A DNA stretch of 64,000 nt from Brevibacillus sp. SYP-B805 (GCF_011059135.1 NZ_JAALGD010000002.1:372001-436000), one strand, 5' to 3'. Shown: positions 1 through 9,104, counted from the stretch's first letter. The notes: a model not told the origin generated them from the letters alone. A program made the numbers and translations.

Positions 1-638
1 TGGACGATCCCGCCGAACACGTGGCGGTACTCCTGCTTCACCGGGATCACATAGCGGTCGCCGCGGATGGTGATAATGCTGTCCATCAGCATCTTCTGAT
101 AGCTGGACGAGCGTATCATCTGGTCCAGCTTTTCGCGGATGCGGGCTTCCAGCTGGCGGATCTCCTGCCGGATCTGGCGCAGTTCGGGGCTGGCGCTGTC
201 CAGCACATCGCCATTGTCATCGATGCAGCGCTTGATCTCCGTCTCCAGCTCCCGCAGCCCCTCGATCCGCTCCGCCTTCCCCTGAATGATGGGAAGGGGC
301 TCATCCTCACACAGATCAAGGAGAAAGGTTTTTAACCGCCGGCCGGCGAAGACGGTGCTTGCCACATCCAACAGTTCCTGCGGGGCGAGCATCGAGCCAA
401 GCCGCGCCCGCTGAACAGGCCCGCGGATATCGCGAATCCCTCCCAGCGGCACGCTACCTTTCAGGCGCAGGACCGTCGCCCCTTCCCCCGTCTCCTGCTG
501 CGCCAGCCGCACCTGTTCGATATGTGTAAAGGGAAGCAGTTCTTCCGCCTTTTCCTTGCCGAGGACGGATGTCGCCTTGTCCACCAGCAAAGCGATCACC
601 TTGTCATACTCCAGGGTTTTCAACACCCGTACTTCCAC
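1..638 (-). CDS. mutS2: Endonuclease MutS2, N-terminal part (cut by window edge)
   Basis: About 212 N-terminal residues of MutS2 are present; the rest lies beyond the left edge. The protein begins MEVRVLKTLEYDKV and contains IRGDRYVIPVKQEYR, typical of the MutS2 core/lever region. The clamp, ATPase and Smr nuclease domains are outside the window. MutS2 acts on recombination intermediates and, in Bacillus, on collided ribosomes. I place the start at a GTG (complement 636-638) because AGGAGG sits six bases upstream; there is no good ATG. Being close to zapA-pheT fits the usual zapA/cvpA/polX/mutS2 neighbourhood in Bacillales, although larBE and other genes intervene here. Confidence 0.9.
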   Translation of the reverse strand, partial: MEVRVLKTLEYDKVIALLVDKATSVLGKEKAEELLPFTHIEQVRLAQQETGEGATVLRLKGSVPLGGIRDIRGPVQRARLGSMLAPQELLDVASTVFAGRRLKTFLLDLCEDEPLPIIQGKAERIEGLRELETEIKRCIDDNGDVLDSASPELRQIRQEIRQLEARIREKLDQMIRSSSYQKMLMDSIITIRGDRYVIPVKQEYRHVFGGIV

Positions 639-792
639 AATGATCCTCCTTCAAATCCTTGCATACATGCGTTCATTCCCTTCATTATAGCATGCCGGGG
701 AGGAGAAGAATAATTTGACATGCGTTCGTTTACATACTTTCACTGCCGGTGCGCAGAATGTTAATAAACCCAATTTACAAGGAGGAACTGCC

Positions 793-1167
793 ATGACGAT
801 TCTCCGTCACGTCGTCCGCTTTATCGTAGCGGCCATCGTGCTGATGTTTGTCGGTTTTCTGGTTCCCGGTTTCACGGTCAGCAGCTTCTGGACTGCGCTT
901 ATTGCCGCCCTCGTGATCGCTGCGATCGGCTGGGGTGTGGAAGCGCTGTTTGGAGACAGGATCTCTCCGTATAATCGCGGGATCGTCGGTTTTCTGGTCA
1001 GCGCCGTGGTCATTTACGTCACCCAGTTTTTCGTATCCGGCTTTCGGGTTACCGTTCTGGGTGCGCTGCTTGCCTCGCTGGTGATCGGGATCATCGACCT
1101 GTTTATCCCGATCAAAACGCATATGGATATGCGCAACGGCGATGCAGGCAATCGCCAGGAGAGCTGA
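793..1167 (+). CDS. Phage holin family (YvlD-like) membrane protein
   Basis: A 124-residue integral membrane protein with four hydrophobic segments (about residues 6-28, 33-52, 63-82 and 88-108) and a short polar C-terminus. The arrangement and the PGF and GDRISPYNRG motifs match the 'phage holin family 4' group that includes B. subtilis YvlD. Despite the family name these are chromosomal envelope proteins of unclear role; no lysis module is nearby. The start at 793 is chosen for the strong AAGGAGG seven bases upstream. The gene is divergent from mutS2 and followed by a terminator hairpin. Confidence 0.8.
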   Translation: MTILRHVVRFIVAAIVLMFVGFLVPGFTVSSFWTALIAALVIAAIGWGVEALFGDRISPYNRGIVGFLVSAVVIYVTQFFVSGFRVTVLGALLASLVIGIIDLFIPIKTHMDMRNGDAGNRQES

Positions 1168-1188
1168 CAAAGCCCAGCCGGGTGCAAG

Positions 1189-1236
1189 AAGGGATGATCC
1201 TTCGCTTCCAAGGGACGGATGATCCCTTTTTCTTTT
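1189..1236 (+). terminator. Intrinsic terminator after the YvlD-like gene
   Basis: A 12-bp stem (AAGGGATGATCC against GGATGATCCCTT, one mismatch) with a 16-base loop is followed by a T-rich run ending in TCTTTT. Confidence 0.75.
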
Positions 1237-1325
1237 GGAGAATTGCACGGCAACATGTCGAATGATTGAACGGCGATCTCTGTGGTAAAAAAAGAGAGAG
1301 AAAGACGACAACGGGGGAGGATGCC

Positions 1326-2240
1326 ATGAAACCAAAAGATGTACTGGCGCTGTTTGGACTGGCCGCCTTATGGGGAGCATCATTTTTGTTCATTCGAATC
1401 GCTGCGCCCGTCCTGGGGCCGTTTCTCACCATTCAAGGGCGTGTCACCCTTGCAGGCGTCGCACTGCTGCTTCTGTTGTGGGGGACCAGACGCTCTGCAG
1501 CCTTTCGGCAATACTGGAAGCAGTATCTGATCATCGGGGCATTGAATGCAGCGATCCCGTTTTCCCTCATCGCGACAGCCGCCCTGCATTTGCATGCCTC
1601 CCTCTCCGCCATTCTCAACTCTTTGACGCCGTTGTTTACCGCGTGCGTTGCCGGTATCTGGATGAAAGAGCGGTTGACGGCGCGAAAATGGGCGGGCATC
1701 ATGCTGGGGATCAGCGGCGTTGCGGTGTTGGTCGGGTGGAGTTCCCTCCCCTTGACGCGAGAGGTGATAATGTCCGTACTCTTTTCGATTCTTTCGACCT
1801 TGTCGTACGCCTTTGCGGGGGTTTATGCCAAGAAAGCCTTTCAGAACCAATCGCCGCTCGCCGTCGCGGCTGGGCAGCAGATGGGGGCATCGGTTCTCAT
1901 GCTTCCGCTTGCGGTTTGGGACCTGCCGGTTGCCGCTTCTGACCTTTCTGCCGTCGTCATTTTCTCCGTCCTCGGGCTGGCCCTGTTTTGTACCGCCATC
2001 GGTTACCTGCTGTACTTCCAACTGATTGCCAGCGTAGGGCCGACAAAAACCCTGAGCGTTACCTTCCTGATCCCCTTGTTCGGCGTCATCTGGGGCGTAC
2101 TCTTCCTGCACGAGCAGGTCACCTTTGGCACGCTGGCAGGTCTAGCGGTCATTCTGAGCAGCATTTTCCTCATCTCGGAGCTGCCGCTGCCGGCTTTCCT
2201 TGCCAGTCAGCAGAAAGAAGCGCGCGAGCAGCAGACCTGA
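1326..2240 (+). CDS. EamA-family (DMT) transporter
   Basis: A 304-residue, ten-helix drug/metabolite transporter made of two EamA repeats. The first starts at LFGLAALWGASFLFIR and the second at about residue 150 (SILSTLSYAFAGVYAKK). The late SVTFLIPLFGVIWGVLFLHE is the characteristic EamA signature. Family members export amino acids or small metabolites at the cytoplasmic membrane; the substrate cannot be told from sequence. The ATG at 1326 has GGGGGAGG just upstream. It is a single-gene unit ending in a shared terminator with the convergent larB. Confidence 0.85.
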   Translation: MKPKDVLALFGLAALWGASFLFIRIAAPVLGPFLTIQGRVTLAGVALLLLLWGTRRSAAFRQYWKQYLIIGALNAAIPFSLIATAALHLHASLSAILNSLTPLFTACVAGIWMKERLTARKWAGIMLGISGVAVLVGWSSLPLTREVIMSVLFSILSTLSYAFAGVYAKKAFQNQSPLAVAAGQQMGASVLMLPLAVWDLPVAASDLSAVVIFSVLGLALFCTAIGYLLYFQLIASVGPTKTLSVTFLIPLFGVIWGVLFLHEQVTFGTLAGLAVILSSIFLISELPLPAFLASQQKEAREQQT

Positions 2241-2249
2241 CGCATGGAA

Positions 2250-2281
2250 AAGAGGCTCACGCGCTGTGAGCCTCTTGCGGT
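2250..2281. terminator. Bidirectional terminator between EamA gene and larB
   Basis: A perfect 11-bp stem AAGAGGCTCAC / GTGAGCCTCTT with a 5-base loop lies between two convergent genes and touches the larB stop. Confidence 0.75.
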
Positions 2282-3037
2282 TTATGCCGATCCGGGAGCC
2301 GCCATCCGATGGATCATGCCGGCCAGATAGCCTGCCCCAAATCCGTTGTCGATATTGACCACCGCCACGCCGGTGGCGCAAGCGTTCAGCATGGTCAGCA
2401 GCGCGGAGAGGCCGCCGAAGTTGGCGCCATACCCGACGCTGGTCGGGACGGCGATCACCGGCTTGTCAACGAGCCCCGCCACCACGCTTGCCAAAGCCCC
2501 TTCCATCCCGGCGACACATACGATCACCGCCGCCTCCCGGATCTCGGCAAGCCGGTTGAACAGACGGTGAATGCCCGCCACGCCCACATCCGCAATGACG
2601 CGGGCTTCACTGCCGAAACAGCGCACCGTCCATGCCGCCTCCTGCGCGACCCGCCAATCGGAGGTTCCAGCCGTCACGATCGCCACATACCCCGGTCGGA
2701 CGGGAACGAGCGGTTCTTTGCTCCACAGGGCAATTCCCGCCTCCTGATCCACCCGGATGTCGGGGATGGCCGCGGCCAGGGCTTCCGCCTGCCCGTTGGA
2801 GACACGCGTCGCCAGCACCACATCCTGATGCTGCATCAGCCGTTGAAAAATGGCGACCAGCTGTTCAACCGTCTTGCCTGCCGCAAAGACGACTTCGGGA
2901 AAACCGGTTCGCTCCTGCCGGTTCAGATCGAGCGCCGCAAACCCCAGGTCGCCCACCGCCGTCAGCAGCTCCTCCGCTTCCTCCACGCTCAACCGGCCGT
3001 TTCTCACATCCTCCAGCACTCTTCTGAGATCAGCCAT
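2282..3037 (-). CDS. larB: LarB, pyridinium-3,5-biscarboxylate mononucleotide synthase
   Basis: A 251-residue LarB. It carboxylates and hydrolyses nicotinic acid adenine dinucleotide to give P2CMN, the first intermediate of the nickel-pincer (NPN) cofactor of lactate racemase and related LarA enzymes. The C-terminal half is the AIR-carboxylase-like (PurE-fold) domain, with VTAGTSDWRVAQEA, AGMEGALASVVAGL and PTSVGYGANFGGLSALL visible. It overlaps the end of larE by eight bases, so the two are translationally coupled. LarC and LarA are not in the window. No unusual composition is seen. Confidence 0.92.
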   Translation of the reverse strand: MADLRRVLEDVRNGRLSVEEAEELLTAVGDLGFAALDLNRQERTGFPEVVFAAGKTVEQLVAIFQRLMQHQDVVLATRVSNGQAEALAAAIPDIRVDQEAGIALWSKEPLVPVRPGYVAIVTAGTSDWRVAQEAAWTVRCFGSEARVIADVGVAGIHRLFNRLAEIREAAVIVCVAGMEGALASVVAGLVDKPVIAVPTSVGYGANFGGLSALLTMLNACATGVAVVNIDNGFGAGYLAGMIHRMAAPGSA

Positions 3038-3902
3038 GCTGCGCTTTCACATCCGATCCCAGCATCGCATTCAGGCTGCCTGTCTGGTACCCGAACAGAT
3101 CAAGCGTCACATATTGGAAACCGATCTCCTGCAGCGTGCGGTTGATCTCGGCATGCTTTTCCACAATCCTGGGGAAATCTTCGGGACTTACTTCAATCCG
3201 GGCGATGGTGTCATGGTGGCGCACGCGCACCAGATGGAAGCCGAGGCTCAGAAGATATCCTTCCGCCCGGTCGATCTGGTCGATTTTTTCCAACGTAATC
3301 TCCGAGCCGTACGGAATCCGGGACGACAGGCAGGCAAACGACGGCTTGTTCCACGTCGGCAGCCCCATCTCCCTGGACAGCTGCCGAATCTCTTCCTTGT
3401 ACAAACCGGCTTCCTGCAGAAGGCTGCGGACCCCGCGCTGCGCAGCGGCCACGCGCCCCGGACGGTAATCGCCCAGATCGTCCATGTTGGCCCCGTCGCA
3501 AATCACGCCATTCCATTCATTGCGCTCCGCCAAATCCCCCAAATGCTGATACAAGCCGTCCTTGCAGTAAAAACAGCGGTTTACCGGATTGGCAACAAAA
3601 TTGGGGTTCTCCATCTCCCGGATCTCCGTGGTGTAAAAGCGCGCATTCAGCTGCTTGGCCAGCTGCTTGGCCGCTTCAAACTCGCGCGTGGGAAACGTTT
3701 CCGAGGAGGCCGTCACGGCGATTGCCCGATCCCCCAGTTCCTGCACCGCCCGCGCAAGCAGAAAGGTGCTGTCCACCCCTCCGGAAAACGCGACAATCAC
3801 GGTGCCCAACTCGCGGAGAAGCTCTCCCAGCTTTGCATTCTTTTCCTGTATCGTCAAACGGCTTGCCTGCTCGACCAACTGCTCCTTCGACAGTGCCGCC
3901 AT
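3030..3902 (-). CDS. larE: LarE, ATP-dependent sulfur transferase for nickel-pincer cofactor
   Basis: A 290-residue PP-loop ATPase. It adenylates P2CMN and replaces its carboxyl oxygens with sulfur. The ATP pyrophosphatase loop is FSGGVDSTFLLARA near residue 40. Cysteines lie in NRCFYCKDGLY and in SFACLSSRIPYG. One Cys at the latter site is the sacrificial sulfur donor in the Lactobacillus type. The CxxC plus Cys set seen here resembles LarE proteins reported to carry a [4Fe-4S] cluster and to act catalytically, which is an inference for this protein. It is the first gene of larE-larB; a TATAAT-like element lies about 35 bases upstream of the start. Confidence 0.92.
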   Translation of the reverse strand: MAALSKEQLVEQASRLTIQEKNAKLGELLRELGTVIVAFSGGVDSTFLLARAVQELGDRAIAVTASSETFPTREFEAAKQLAKQLNARFYTTEIREMENPNFVANPVNRCFYCKDGLYQHLGDLAERNEWNGVICDGANMDDLGDYRPGRVAAAQRGVRSLLQEAGLYKEEIRQLSREMGLPTWNKPSFACLSSRIPYGSEITLEKIDQIDRAEGYLLSLGFHLVRVRHHDTIARIEVSPEDFPRIVEKHAEINRTLQEIGFQYVTLDLFGYQTGSLNAMLGSDVKAQHG

Positions 3903-3954
3903 CTGCAGTTCCCCCTTTCCAGTTACGCACGACTCTCATTATATCACTAAATAA

Positions 3955-4100
3955 CCCACCCGGCATAAGCTGGGCTCAACCCCAAAAAGTGAAGTTGGCC
4001 TGCGAAGCTTATTCCGAGTACTTTTCGGGGACCCCTGAACAACTGCGCCGGGCGGGGCCCCGAACCCATTCTACGCGGCGAAACCGGAGTCCCCAACTTA
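3955..4100. repeat. GC-rich structured intergenic segment
   Basis: No gene is evident between larE and the zapA terminator. The segment contains a TTCGGGG / CCCCGAA pair (4026-4032 with 4057-4063 approximately) and the palindrome GGGGACCCC. It also has a GGCGGGGCCCCGAACC stretch resembling the 3' flank of the hairpins at 28.75 and 34.9 kb. It may be a diverged member of that dispersed family. Function is unknown and confidence in the relationship is low. Confidence 0.3.
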
Positions 4101-4115
4101 TCAATTCTTATCGCA

Positions 4116-4152
4116 CGAAAAGAAGAGAGAGGCGCACGTCCGCCTCTCTTCT
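4116..4152 (-). terminator. Terminator of the pheS-pheT-zapA operon
   Basis: On the minus strand a GAGAGGCG / CGCCTCTC stem with a short loop is followed by TCTTCTTTTCG. Confidence 0.65.
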
Positions 4153-4175
4153 CCATGTTCTATTCCCGACAGCCT

Positions 4176-4439
4176 TCAGCCTTTTGCGTCTTCCTGCAGC
4201 AGCTTCAGCAGTTCCTCGTATTCCTGACGCAGGCGAAAGTATTCATCAGCGATGTTGACGGCGCTCAACACGGCAATCTTGGCGGTATCGAGGCGCGGGT
4301 TGTGCTGGGCGATCTCAGTCATCTTGTCGTTGACATGCCCCGCCACCATCCGCATATGGCTTACGCTCGCCCTGCCGCAGAGCCGATATTGCTGCCCGAA
4401 TATCTCCACCGTTAACCGATTCTTCCCGTCACCCTGCAC
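4176..4439 (-). CDS. zapA: Cell division protein ZapA
   Basis: An 87-residue ZapA: an N-terminal beta region (NRLTVEIFGQQYRLCG) followed by a C-terminal coiled coil (ADEYFRLRQEYEELLKLL). ZapA binds FtsZ and promotes protofilament bundling in the Z ring. The start is placed at GTG (complement 4437-4439), preceded by GGGAGG with good spacing; the adjoining upstream TTG is also possible, and a further upstream in-frame ATG would give an unusual 22-residue extension. It follows pheT closely, as in many Bacillales, and ends at an intrinsic terminator. Confidence 0.9.
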   Translation of the reverse strand: MQGDGKNRLTVEIFGQQYRLCGRASVSHMRMVAGHVNDKMTEIAQHNPRLDTAKIAVLSAVNIADEYFRLRQEYEELLKLLQEDAKG

Positions 4440-4528
4440 CAAGGTTTCCTCCCTCAACTGACGATACTTCGTCTCTCTCAGGTTACTGAAAATGACAGAT
4501 TTCGTCAAGATTTTCCGGTTTGAAGTCC

Positions 4529-6952
4529 CTACGCGCGCAGCTCGGCTCCCGTTTTTTCCGCGAGGGCCTGGATGACGCGGGAGGTTACTTCCTGCACTTC
4601 TTCATCCTGCAGGGTGCGTTCCGGATGGCGATAAACGAGCGAGAAGGCCATGCTTTTCTTGTCGGCCGCAATCCGTTCGCCTGTATACACATCGAACAGG
4701 GTGAGCGATTCCAACAGGTCGCCGGCCGCTTCCCGGATCGTCTCCGCCAGCGCTGCCGCCGGCGTGGCGCGGTCCACCACCAGCGCCAGGTCACGCGTCA
4801 CAGCCGGGAATTTCGGCAGCGGCGCATAGTTGATGAGCGGTGTCGACAAGGCGGCCAGCTGGGCGACGTCGAACTGGAAGACATACGTCTCCTCCAGATC
4901 GTACGTTTTTTCGGTCTGCGGATGCAGCTGACCGAAGAAGCCGATCTTCTTCCCGTTCACCGTCACCTCAGCCGTGCGGCCCGGATGCATGCCCGTCAGA
5001 TCGGCTGCCGGCCGGTACACGGCGTCAGCAATGCCCAGACGGGAGAGCAGCGATTCGACGATCCCCTTTACCAGGAAAAAGTCGACAGGCTGTTTCACTC
5101 CTTGCCAGTTTTGCGGAACCCATTGGCCTGTCAGCACCCCGCCCAGGTAGAAACGCTCTTCCGGCAGCCGGGTCAGCTTCTCTTCCGCGCTTAAAAAGAC
5201 GTGTCCCAGCTCGAAGAACGCCAGGTCGTGATTCTGCCGGTTCCTGTTGTAGGTGAGCGTCTCCAGCAGGCTGGGAAGCAGCCCGGTGCGCAGCACGCTG
5301 TGGTCTTCGCTCATCGGCATCGCCAGCGGGATCGGCTTGAGCTCCCCTTCATGGAGTCCGGCCACCGCCGCATTCAGCCTGGGATGAACCAGGGCGTAGG
5401 AAATGGCCTCCGCCATGCCAAGGCCGATCAGATGATGGCGGATCGTGCGCCGCAGCTTTTGCTCCGGTGTCAGGCCCCCCTGCACGGTTTCTCCCTCCGG
5501 CAGGCTGGTGGGGATGTTGTCATAGCCGTAGAGCCGGGCCACTTCTTCGATCAGATCCTCCGGCAGGGCAATGTCCCCCCGGCGGGTCGGCACCGTGACG
5601 CGCCAGGCGCTGCCGGTCTGCTCATAGGCAAATTGCAGACGGTCAAAAATGGCCGACACCTCTTCCGCCGTCAAGGACGTGCCGAGGTGGCCGTTGATTT
5701 TCTCCAGCGTGATGGCGATCGTCACCGGCTCCGCCTGCTGCACCACAGCGCTCGCCACTCCACGGGAGACGGTCGCTTTCGCCAGCTGCTGGATCAGCAT
5801 GGCCGCCCGTTCGCCCGCTTCCGCCACACGGGACTGATCGACGCCTTTTTCCCAGCGGACGCACCCCTCCGTGCGCATCCCCAGCATGCGGGCAGAGCGG
5901 CGGATGGAACGGGGAGTGAAATAGGCCGCTTCCAGGATGATTTCCGTCGTGTCGGGAACGATCTCCGAGTTGGCGCCTCCCATGATGCCGGCGATGGCCA
6001 GCCCTTTTTCCGGGTCCGCGATCACCAGGGTTTCGCCGTCGAGCGTTCGCTCCTGATCATCCAGCGTCACCAGCTTCTCTTCCGGCTCCGCCAGCCGCAC
6101 CACGATGGAGCGGTTGGCTACCTTGGCCGCATCGAACGCGTGCAGCGGCTGCCCGTATTCGAGCATCACATAGTTGGTGATATCCACCACGTTGTTGATC
6201 GGGCGCACACCTGCCGCCATCAGCCGGTTTTTCATCCACTGCGGCGAGGAACCGATCTGCGCATGGGTGAAATGTCTGCCGACATACCGGTAGCAATGGT
6301 CTTTCGCTTCAATCTGGACGGTGACGGGATTCTCCCCGCCGTCTTCCACCACCTCAATGCGCGGCAGCTTCACCTCCCTGCCCAGGATGGCGGCCACTTC
6401 GTATGCCACGCCGATCATGCTGAGGCAATCGGAGCGGTTGGGAGTCAGGCCCAATTCCAGCACATAGTCGTCCAGGCCGAGATAGGTGACCGCATCCATC
6501 CCGACTTCCGCCTCATCCGGCAGCACCAGGATGCCTTCCTGCTGATCCTTGGCCAGCAGCTTGTCGTTGATGCCAAGCTCCTTGGCGGAACAGATCATCC
6601 CTTGGGATTCCACGCCGCGCAGCTTGGAGCGCTTGATCACAATCCCTCCCGGCAGCTTGGCTCCCGGCAGAGCGACCGGCACCTTTTGCCCCTGTGCGAC
6701 ATTTGCCGCGCCGCAGACGATCTGCAGGTCTTCTCCCTGGCCCGCATCCACGATGCAGACGCTCAGCCGGTCCGCATCCGGGTGCTTGCTCCGTTCCTTC
6801 ACATAGCCCACCACCACATGGGAGACCCCCAGGTTGCGCGGCTCCACCGCTTCCACTTCAATCCCGCTGCGCGTCAGCTTCTCCGCCAGCTCATGCGGGG
6901 TGATATCGGACAAGTCGACATAATCGGACAGCCATTGATAGGATACCTTCAT
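4529..6952 (-). CDS. pheT: Phenylalanyl-tRNA synthetase beta subunit
   Basis: An 807-residue beta subunit of the heterotetrameric PheRS. Domains in order: the EMAP-like tRNA-binding domain (about residues 40-150, with KHPDADRLSVC), B3/B4 editing region (about 210-390), B5 domain (about 410-480, with EDLIEEVARLYGYDNIP), the catalytic-like core, and the C-terminal ferredoxin-fold anticodon-binding domain (FPAVTRDLALVVD onward). Length is standard for bacteria. It lies 15 bases after pheS and is co-transcribed with it under the T-box. An AGGAGG precedes the ATG. Confidence 0.97.
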   Translation of the reverse strand: MKVSYQWLSDYVDLSDITPHELAEKLTRSGIEVEAVEPRNLGVSHVVVGYVKERSKHPDADRLSVCIVDAGQGEDLQIVCGAANVAQGQKVPVALPGAKLPGGIVIKRSKLRGVESQGMICSAKELGINDKLLAKDQQEGILVLPDEAEVGMDAVTYLGLDDYVLELGLTPNRSDCLSMIGVAYEVAAILGREVKLPRIEVVEDGGENPVTVQIEAKDHCYRYVGRHFTHAQIGSSPQWMKNRLMAAGVRPINNVVDITNYVMLEYGQPLHAFDAAKVANRSIVVRLAEPEEKLVTLDDQERTLDGETLVIADPEKGLAIAGIMGGANSEIVPDTTEIILEAAYFTPRSIRRSARMLGMRTEGCVRWEKGVDQSRVAEAGERAAMLIQQLAKATVSRGVASAVVQQAEPVTIAITLEKINGHLGTSLTAEEVSAIFDRLQFAYEQTGSAWRVTVPTRRGDIALPEDLIEEVARLYGYDNIPTSLPEGETVQGGLTPEQKLRRTIRHHLIGLGMAEAISYALVHPRLNAAVAGLHEGELKPIPLAMPMSEDHSVLRTGLLPSLLETLTYNRNRQNHDLAFFELGHVFLSAEEKLTRLPEERFYLGGVLTGQWVPQNWQGVKQPVDFFLVKGIVESLLSRLGIADAVYRPAADLTGMHPGRTAEVTVNGKKIGFFGQLHPQTEKTYDLEETYVFQFDVAQLAALSTPLINYAPLPKFPAVTRDLALVVDRATPAAALAETIREAAGDLLESLTLFDVYTGERIAADKKSMAFSLVYRHPERTLQDEEVQEVTSRVIQALAEKTGAELRA

Positions 6953-6967
6953 CGTTTCCTTTCCCTC

Positions 6968-8002
6968 CTAACCACGGTTGAACTGCCGCAAGAAGCGCAC
7001 ATCATTGGTGTAGAAATGGCGGACATCCTCCACGCCGTAACGCAGCATGGCAATCCGCTCCACTCCCATTCCGAAAGCAAATCCGCTCACCTCTTGCGGA
7101 TCGTAGCCGGCCATTTGCAGCACCCGCGGGTGAACCATGCCGGAGCCAAGGATCTCGATCCATCCGGTATGTTTGCACACCCGGCACCCTTCGCCGCCGC
7201 AGATCACGCATTGAATATCCACCTCGGCGCTCGGCTCTGTAAACGGGAAGAAGCTTGGCCGCAGCCGGATCTGCTGATTCGGCCCGAACATCTGTCTGGC
7301 AAACGAGAGCAGCGTCCCTTTCAGATCGCTCATGCGAATGCCTTTGTCCACCACTAGGCCTTCCACCTGCGTGAACTGATGGGAGTGGGTCGCATCATCA
7401 TCGTCGCGCCGGTACACCTTGCCGGGACAGATGATCTTCACCGGCGTCCGGCCTTCCTTCTTCAGCATGGTCCGCGCCTGCACCGGCGACGTATGCGTTC
7501 GCAGCAGGATGTCGTCGGTAATGTAGAACGAATCCTGCATGTCGCGGGCCGGGTGATCCTTCGGCAGATTCAGCATCTCGAAGTTGAAGTGATCCAGTTC
7601 CACCTCGGGACCTTCCGCCACCTCAAACCCCATGCCGATAAAAATGTCCTCGATCTGTTCAATGATGCGGGACAGCGGATGCATCGTGCCTGCCGGTACG
7701 GGACGTCCCGGCAGCGTCACATCGATCTGCTGGGACGCAAGCTTGGCCCTGAGAGCCGCCTGTTCCAGCTCTTCCTGCTTCTCGCCCAGCGCGCGTTCCA
7801 GAGCTTCGCGCACGTCGTTGACCAACTGGCCGACGATGGGCCGCTCTTCCGCGGAGAGGCTTCCCATGCCGCGCAGGATCTCGGTAAGCTCGCCCTTTTT
7901 GCCCAAATATTTGACGCGCAGCTCCTGCAGCGCCTGGGCGTCCGCCACCTGGCTGATCTGTGCCAGGGCGGATTGTTTCATTTCCTGTAATCGTGCCTGC
8001 AC
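6968..8002 (-). CDS. pheS: Phenylalanyl-tRNA synthetase alpha subunit
   Basis: A 344-residue class II synthetase catalytic subunit that attaches Phe to tRNA-Phe. It has an N-terminal coiled coil (residues 1-90), class II motif 2 ([20 protein letters not shown]) and motif 3 ([17 protein letters not shown]). The start is GTG, with AAAGGAG about nine bases upstream. It is the first gene of pheS-pheT-zapA, and expression is set by the T-box leader immediately upstream. Confidence 0.97.
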   Translation of the reverse strand: MQARLQEMKQSALAQISQVADAQALQELRVKYLGKKGELTEILRGMGSLSAEERPIVGQLVNDVREALERALGEKQEELEQAALRAKLASQQIDVTLPGRPVPAGTMHPLSRIIEQIEDIFIGMGFEVAEGPEVELDHFNFEMLNLPKDHPARDMQDSFYITDDILLRTHTSPVQARTMLKKEGRTPVKIICPGKVYRRDDDDATHSHQFTQVEGLVVDKGIRMSDLKGTLLSFARQMFGPNQQIRLRPSFFPFTEPSAEVDIQCVICGGEGCRVCKHTGWIEILGSGMVHPRVLQMAGYDPQEVSGFAFGMGVERIAMLRYGVEDVRHFYTNDVRFLRQFNRG

Positions 8003-8021
8003 ACCTCATCGCTCCTTTGAA

Positions 8022-8296
8022 AAAAATAAAAAACCCGTTCCCCCAAAGGGACGAGTTTGCTCGCGGTACCACCCTATTTAGGCCCACGATACGGGCCTCA
8101 CCTCACATGTTGGTAACGGGAACACCCGGTCGCCCCTACTGCATTCCCGGGAGAAATGGTTCAGGGGACAGCTCGGGAGGGAATTCGGCCAGGATAGTAT
8201 GGAGATGCTCTCAGTCTTTGGCACCCCCTCCCTGTCAAAACTATGGGTCTGGCTTACTAGTCTCCGTCAACGCAATGTTTTATAATATGAAAATGT
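8022..8296 (-). promoter_or_regulatory. T-box leader of pheS-pheT
   Basis: The minus strand carries the T-box sequence AGGGTGGTACCGCG (complement 8062-8075). A terminator stem follows, with arms around AAACTCGTCCC and GGGGAACGGGTTT, then a T run (8022-8060). An AGTA S-turn-like element and a GGAGA / TCTCC closing stem mark stem I near 8190-8265. Uncharged tRNA-Phe is expected to stabilise the antiterminator. I could not assign the specifier codon by eye. Confidence 0.9.
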
Positions 8297-8302
8297 AGGT
8301 AA

Positions 8303-8331
8303 ATTATACCGTAAGGACGCTGCTTTGGCAA
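8303..8331 (-). promoter_or_regulatory. Sigma-A promoter of pheS-pheT
   Basis: On the minus strand TTGCCA and TATAAT are separated by 17 bases, placing the transcript start at about 8296, just ahead of the T-box. Confidence 0.75.
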
Positions 8332-8390
8332 ACCGGCCGGCACAGCGCGAGTATCGACAAAATGATATCACGTCAGGGAGGATCTTGCAA

Positions 8391-9104
8391 ATGGCTGTAG
8401 ACTCCGATTGCCTCTACGATAAAAATTGCGCCTGCTTGCACTGCGGCACCACGTTTACGTCGAAGCGCGTCCGTTCCGGCTCCCAGCCATTTGTCAAACG
8501 GGACACCGATTTTTGCACCTATTTCAAAAACCAGCGCTTGAATCCCATCCTCTATACGGTTTATGTCTGCCCGGCCTGCGGGTTCGCCTTCACCGACCAG
8601 TTTGATCCCGTCATGCCCCCGCTTGTCCGGAAACAGATCCACGAAAAGCTGACATCCAAATGGATTTCCAAAAATTACGGCATTATCCGGACCATGGAAG
8701 AAGCGATGGCAACCTACAAGCTGGCCATCTATTCCGCCGGGTTGAAGGGGGAAGCGCACAGCGTGAAAGCCGGGCTTTATCTGCGCCTCGCCTGGCTGCA
8801 CCGCTTCACCGGAAACGCAGCGGAAGAGCGACGTTTCCTCAACGTGGCGGTGGAGGAGTACGAACGCTCCTACATCCATTCCGACTATATCAAGGCGGAC
8901 AAAGAGATGTCCGAAGCGCGGATTCTCTATCTGATCGGGGAATTGATGCGCAGGGTCGAACGGTACGACCAGGCGATCCGGTATTTTGCCAAAGTCGCCG
9001 AATTGAAGGACCGCACCATCGAAACCGGCATCATCAATATGGCGCGCGATCAATGGTCGCTCGCCAGGGAAGAATACAGGCTAAAACAGCAGCAGATCGT
9101 CTAG
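8391..9104 (+). CDS. DUF2225 family protein
   Basis: A 237-residue cytoplasmic protein. The N-terminus holds two apparent zinc-binding CxxC pairs (CACLHCGTTF and YVCPACGFAF), followed by an alpha-helical TPR-like region (about 90-230, with AVEEYERSYIHSD and RYDQAIRYFAKVAEL). This layout is DUF2225, common in Bacillales and clostridia and without a settled function. The start at 8391 follows GGGAGG. Its 3' end overlaps the convergent ysgA by four bases. It is divergent from pheS. Confidence 0.85.
   Translation: MAVDSDCLYDKNCACLHCGTTFTSKRVRSGSQPFVKRDTDFCTYFKNQRLNPILYTVYVCPACGFAFTDQFDPVMPPLVRKQIHEKLTSKWISKNYGIIRTMEEAMATYKLAIYSAGLKGEAHSVKAGLYLRLAWLHRFTGNAAEERRFLNVAVEEYERSYIHSDYIKADKEMSEARILYLIGELMRRVERYDQAIRYFAKVAELKDRTIETGIINMARDQWSLAREEYRLKQQQIV

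Noticed and set aside
793-1167. Prophage lysis gene, because of the 'phage holin' family name
   Set aside because: The protein is the chromosomal YvlD type and no endolysin, structural or integrase gene is nearby.
5201-7357. Long plus-strand open frame of about 700 codons opposite pheT and pheS
   Set aside because: The translation is rich in His, Arg and Gln with no domain, typical of an antisense shadow; pheT and pheS are certain.
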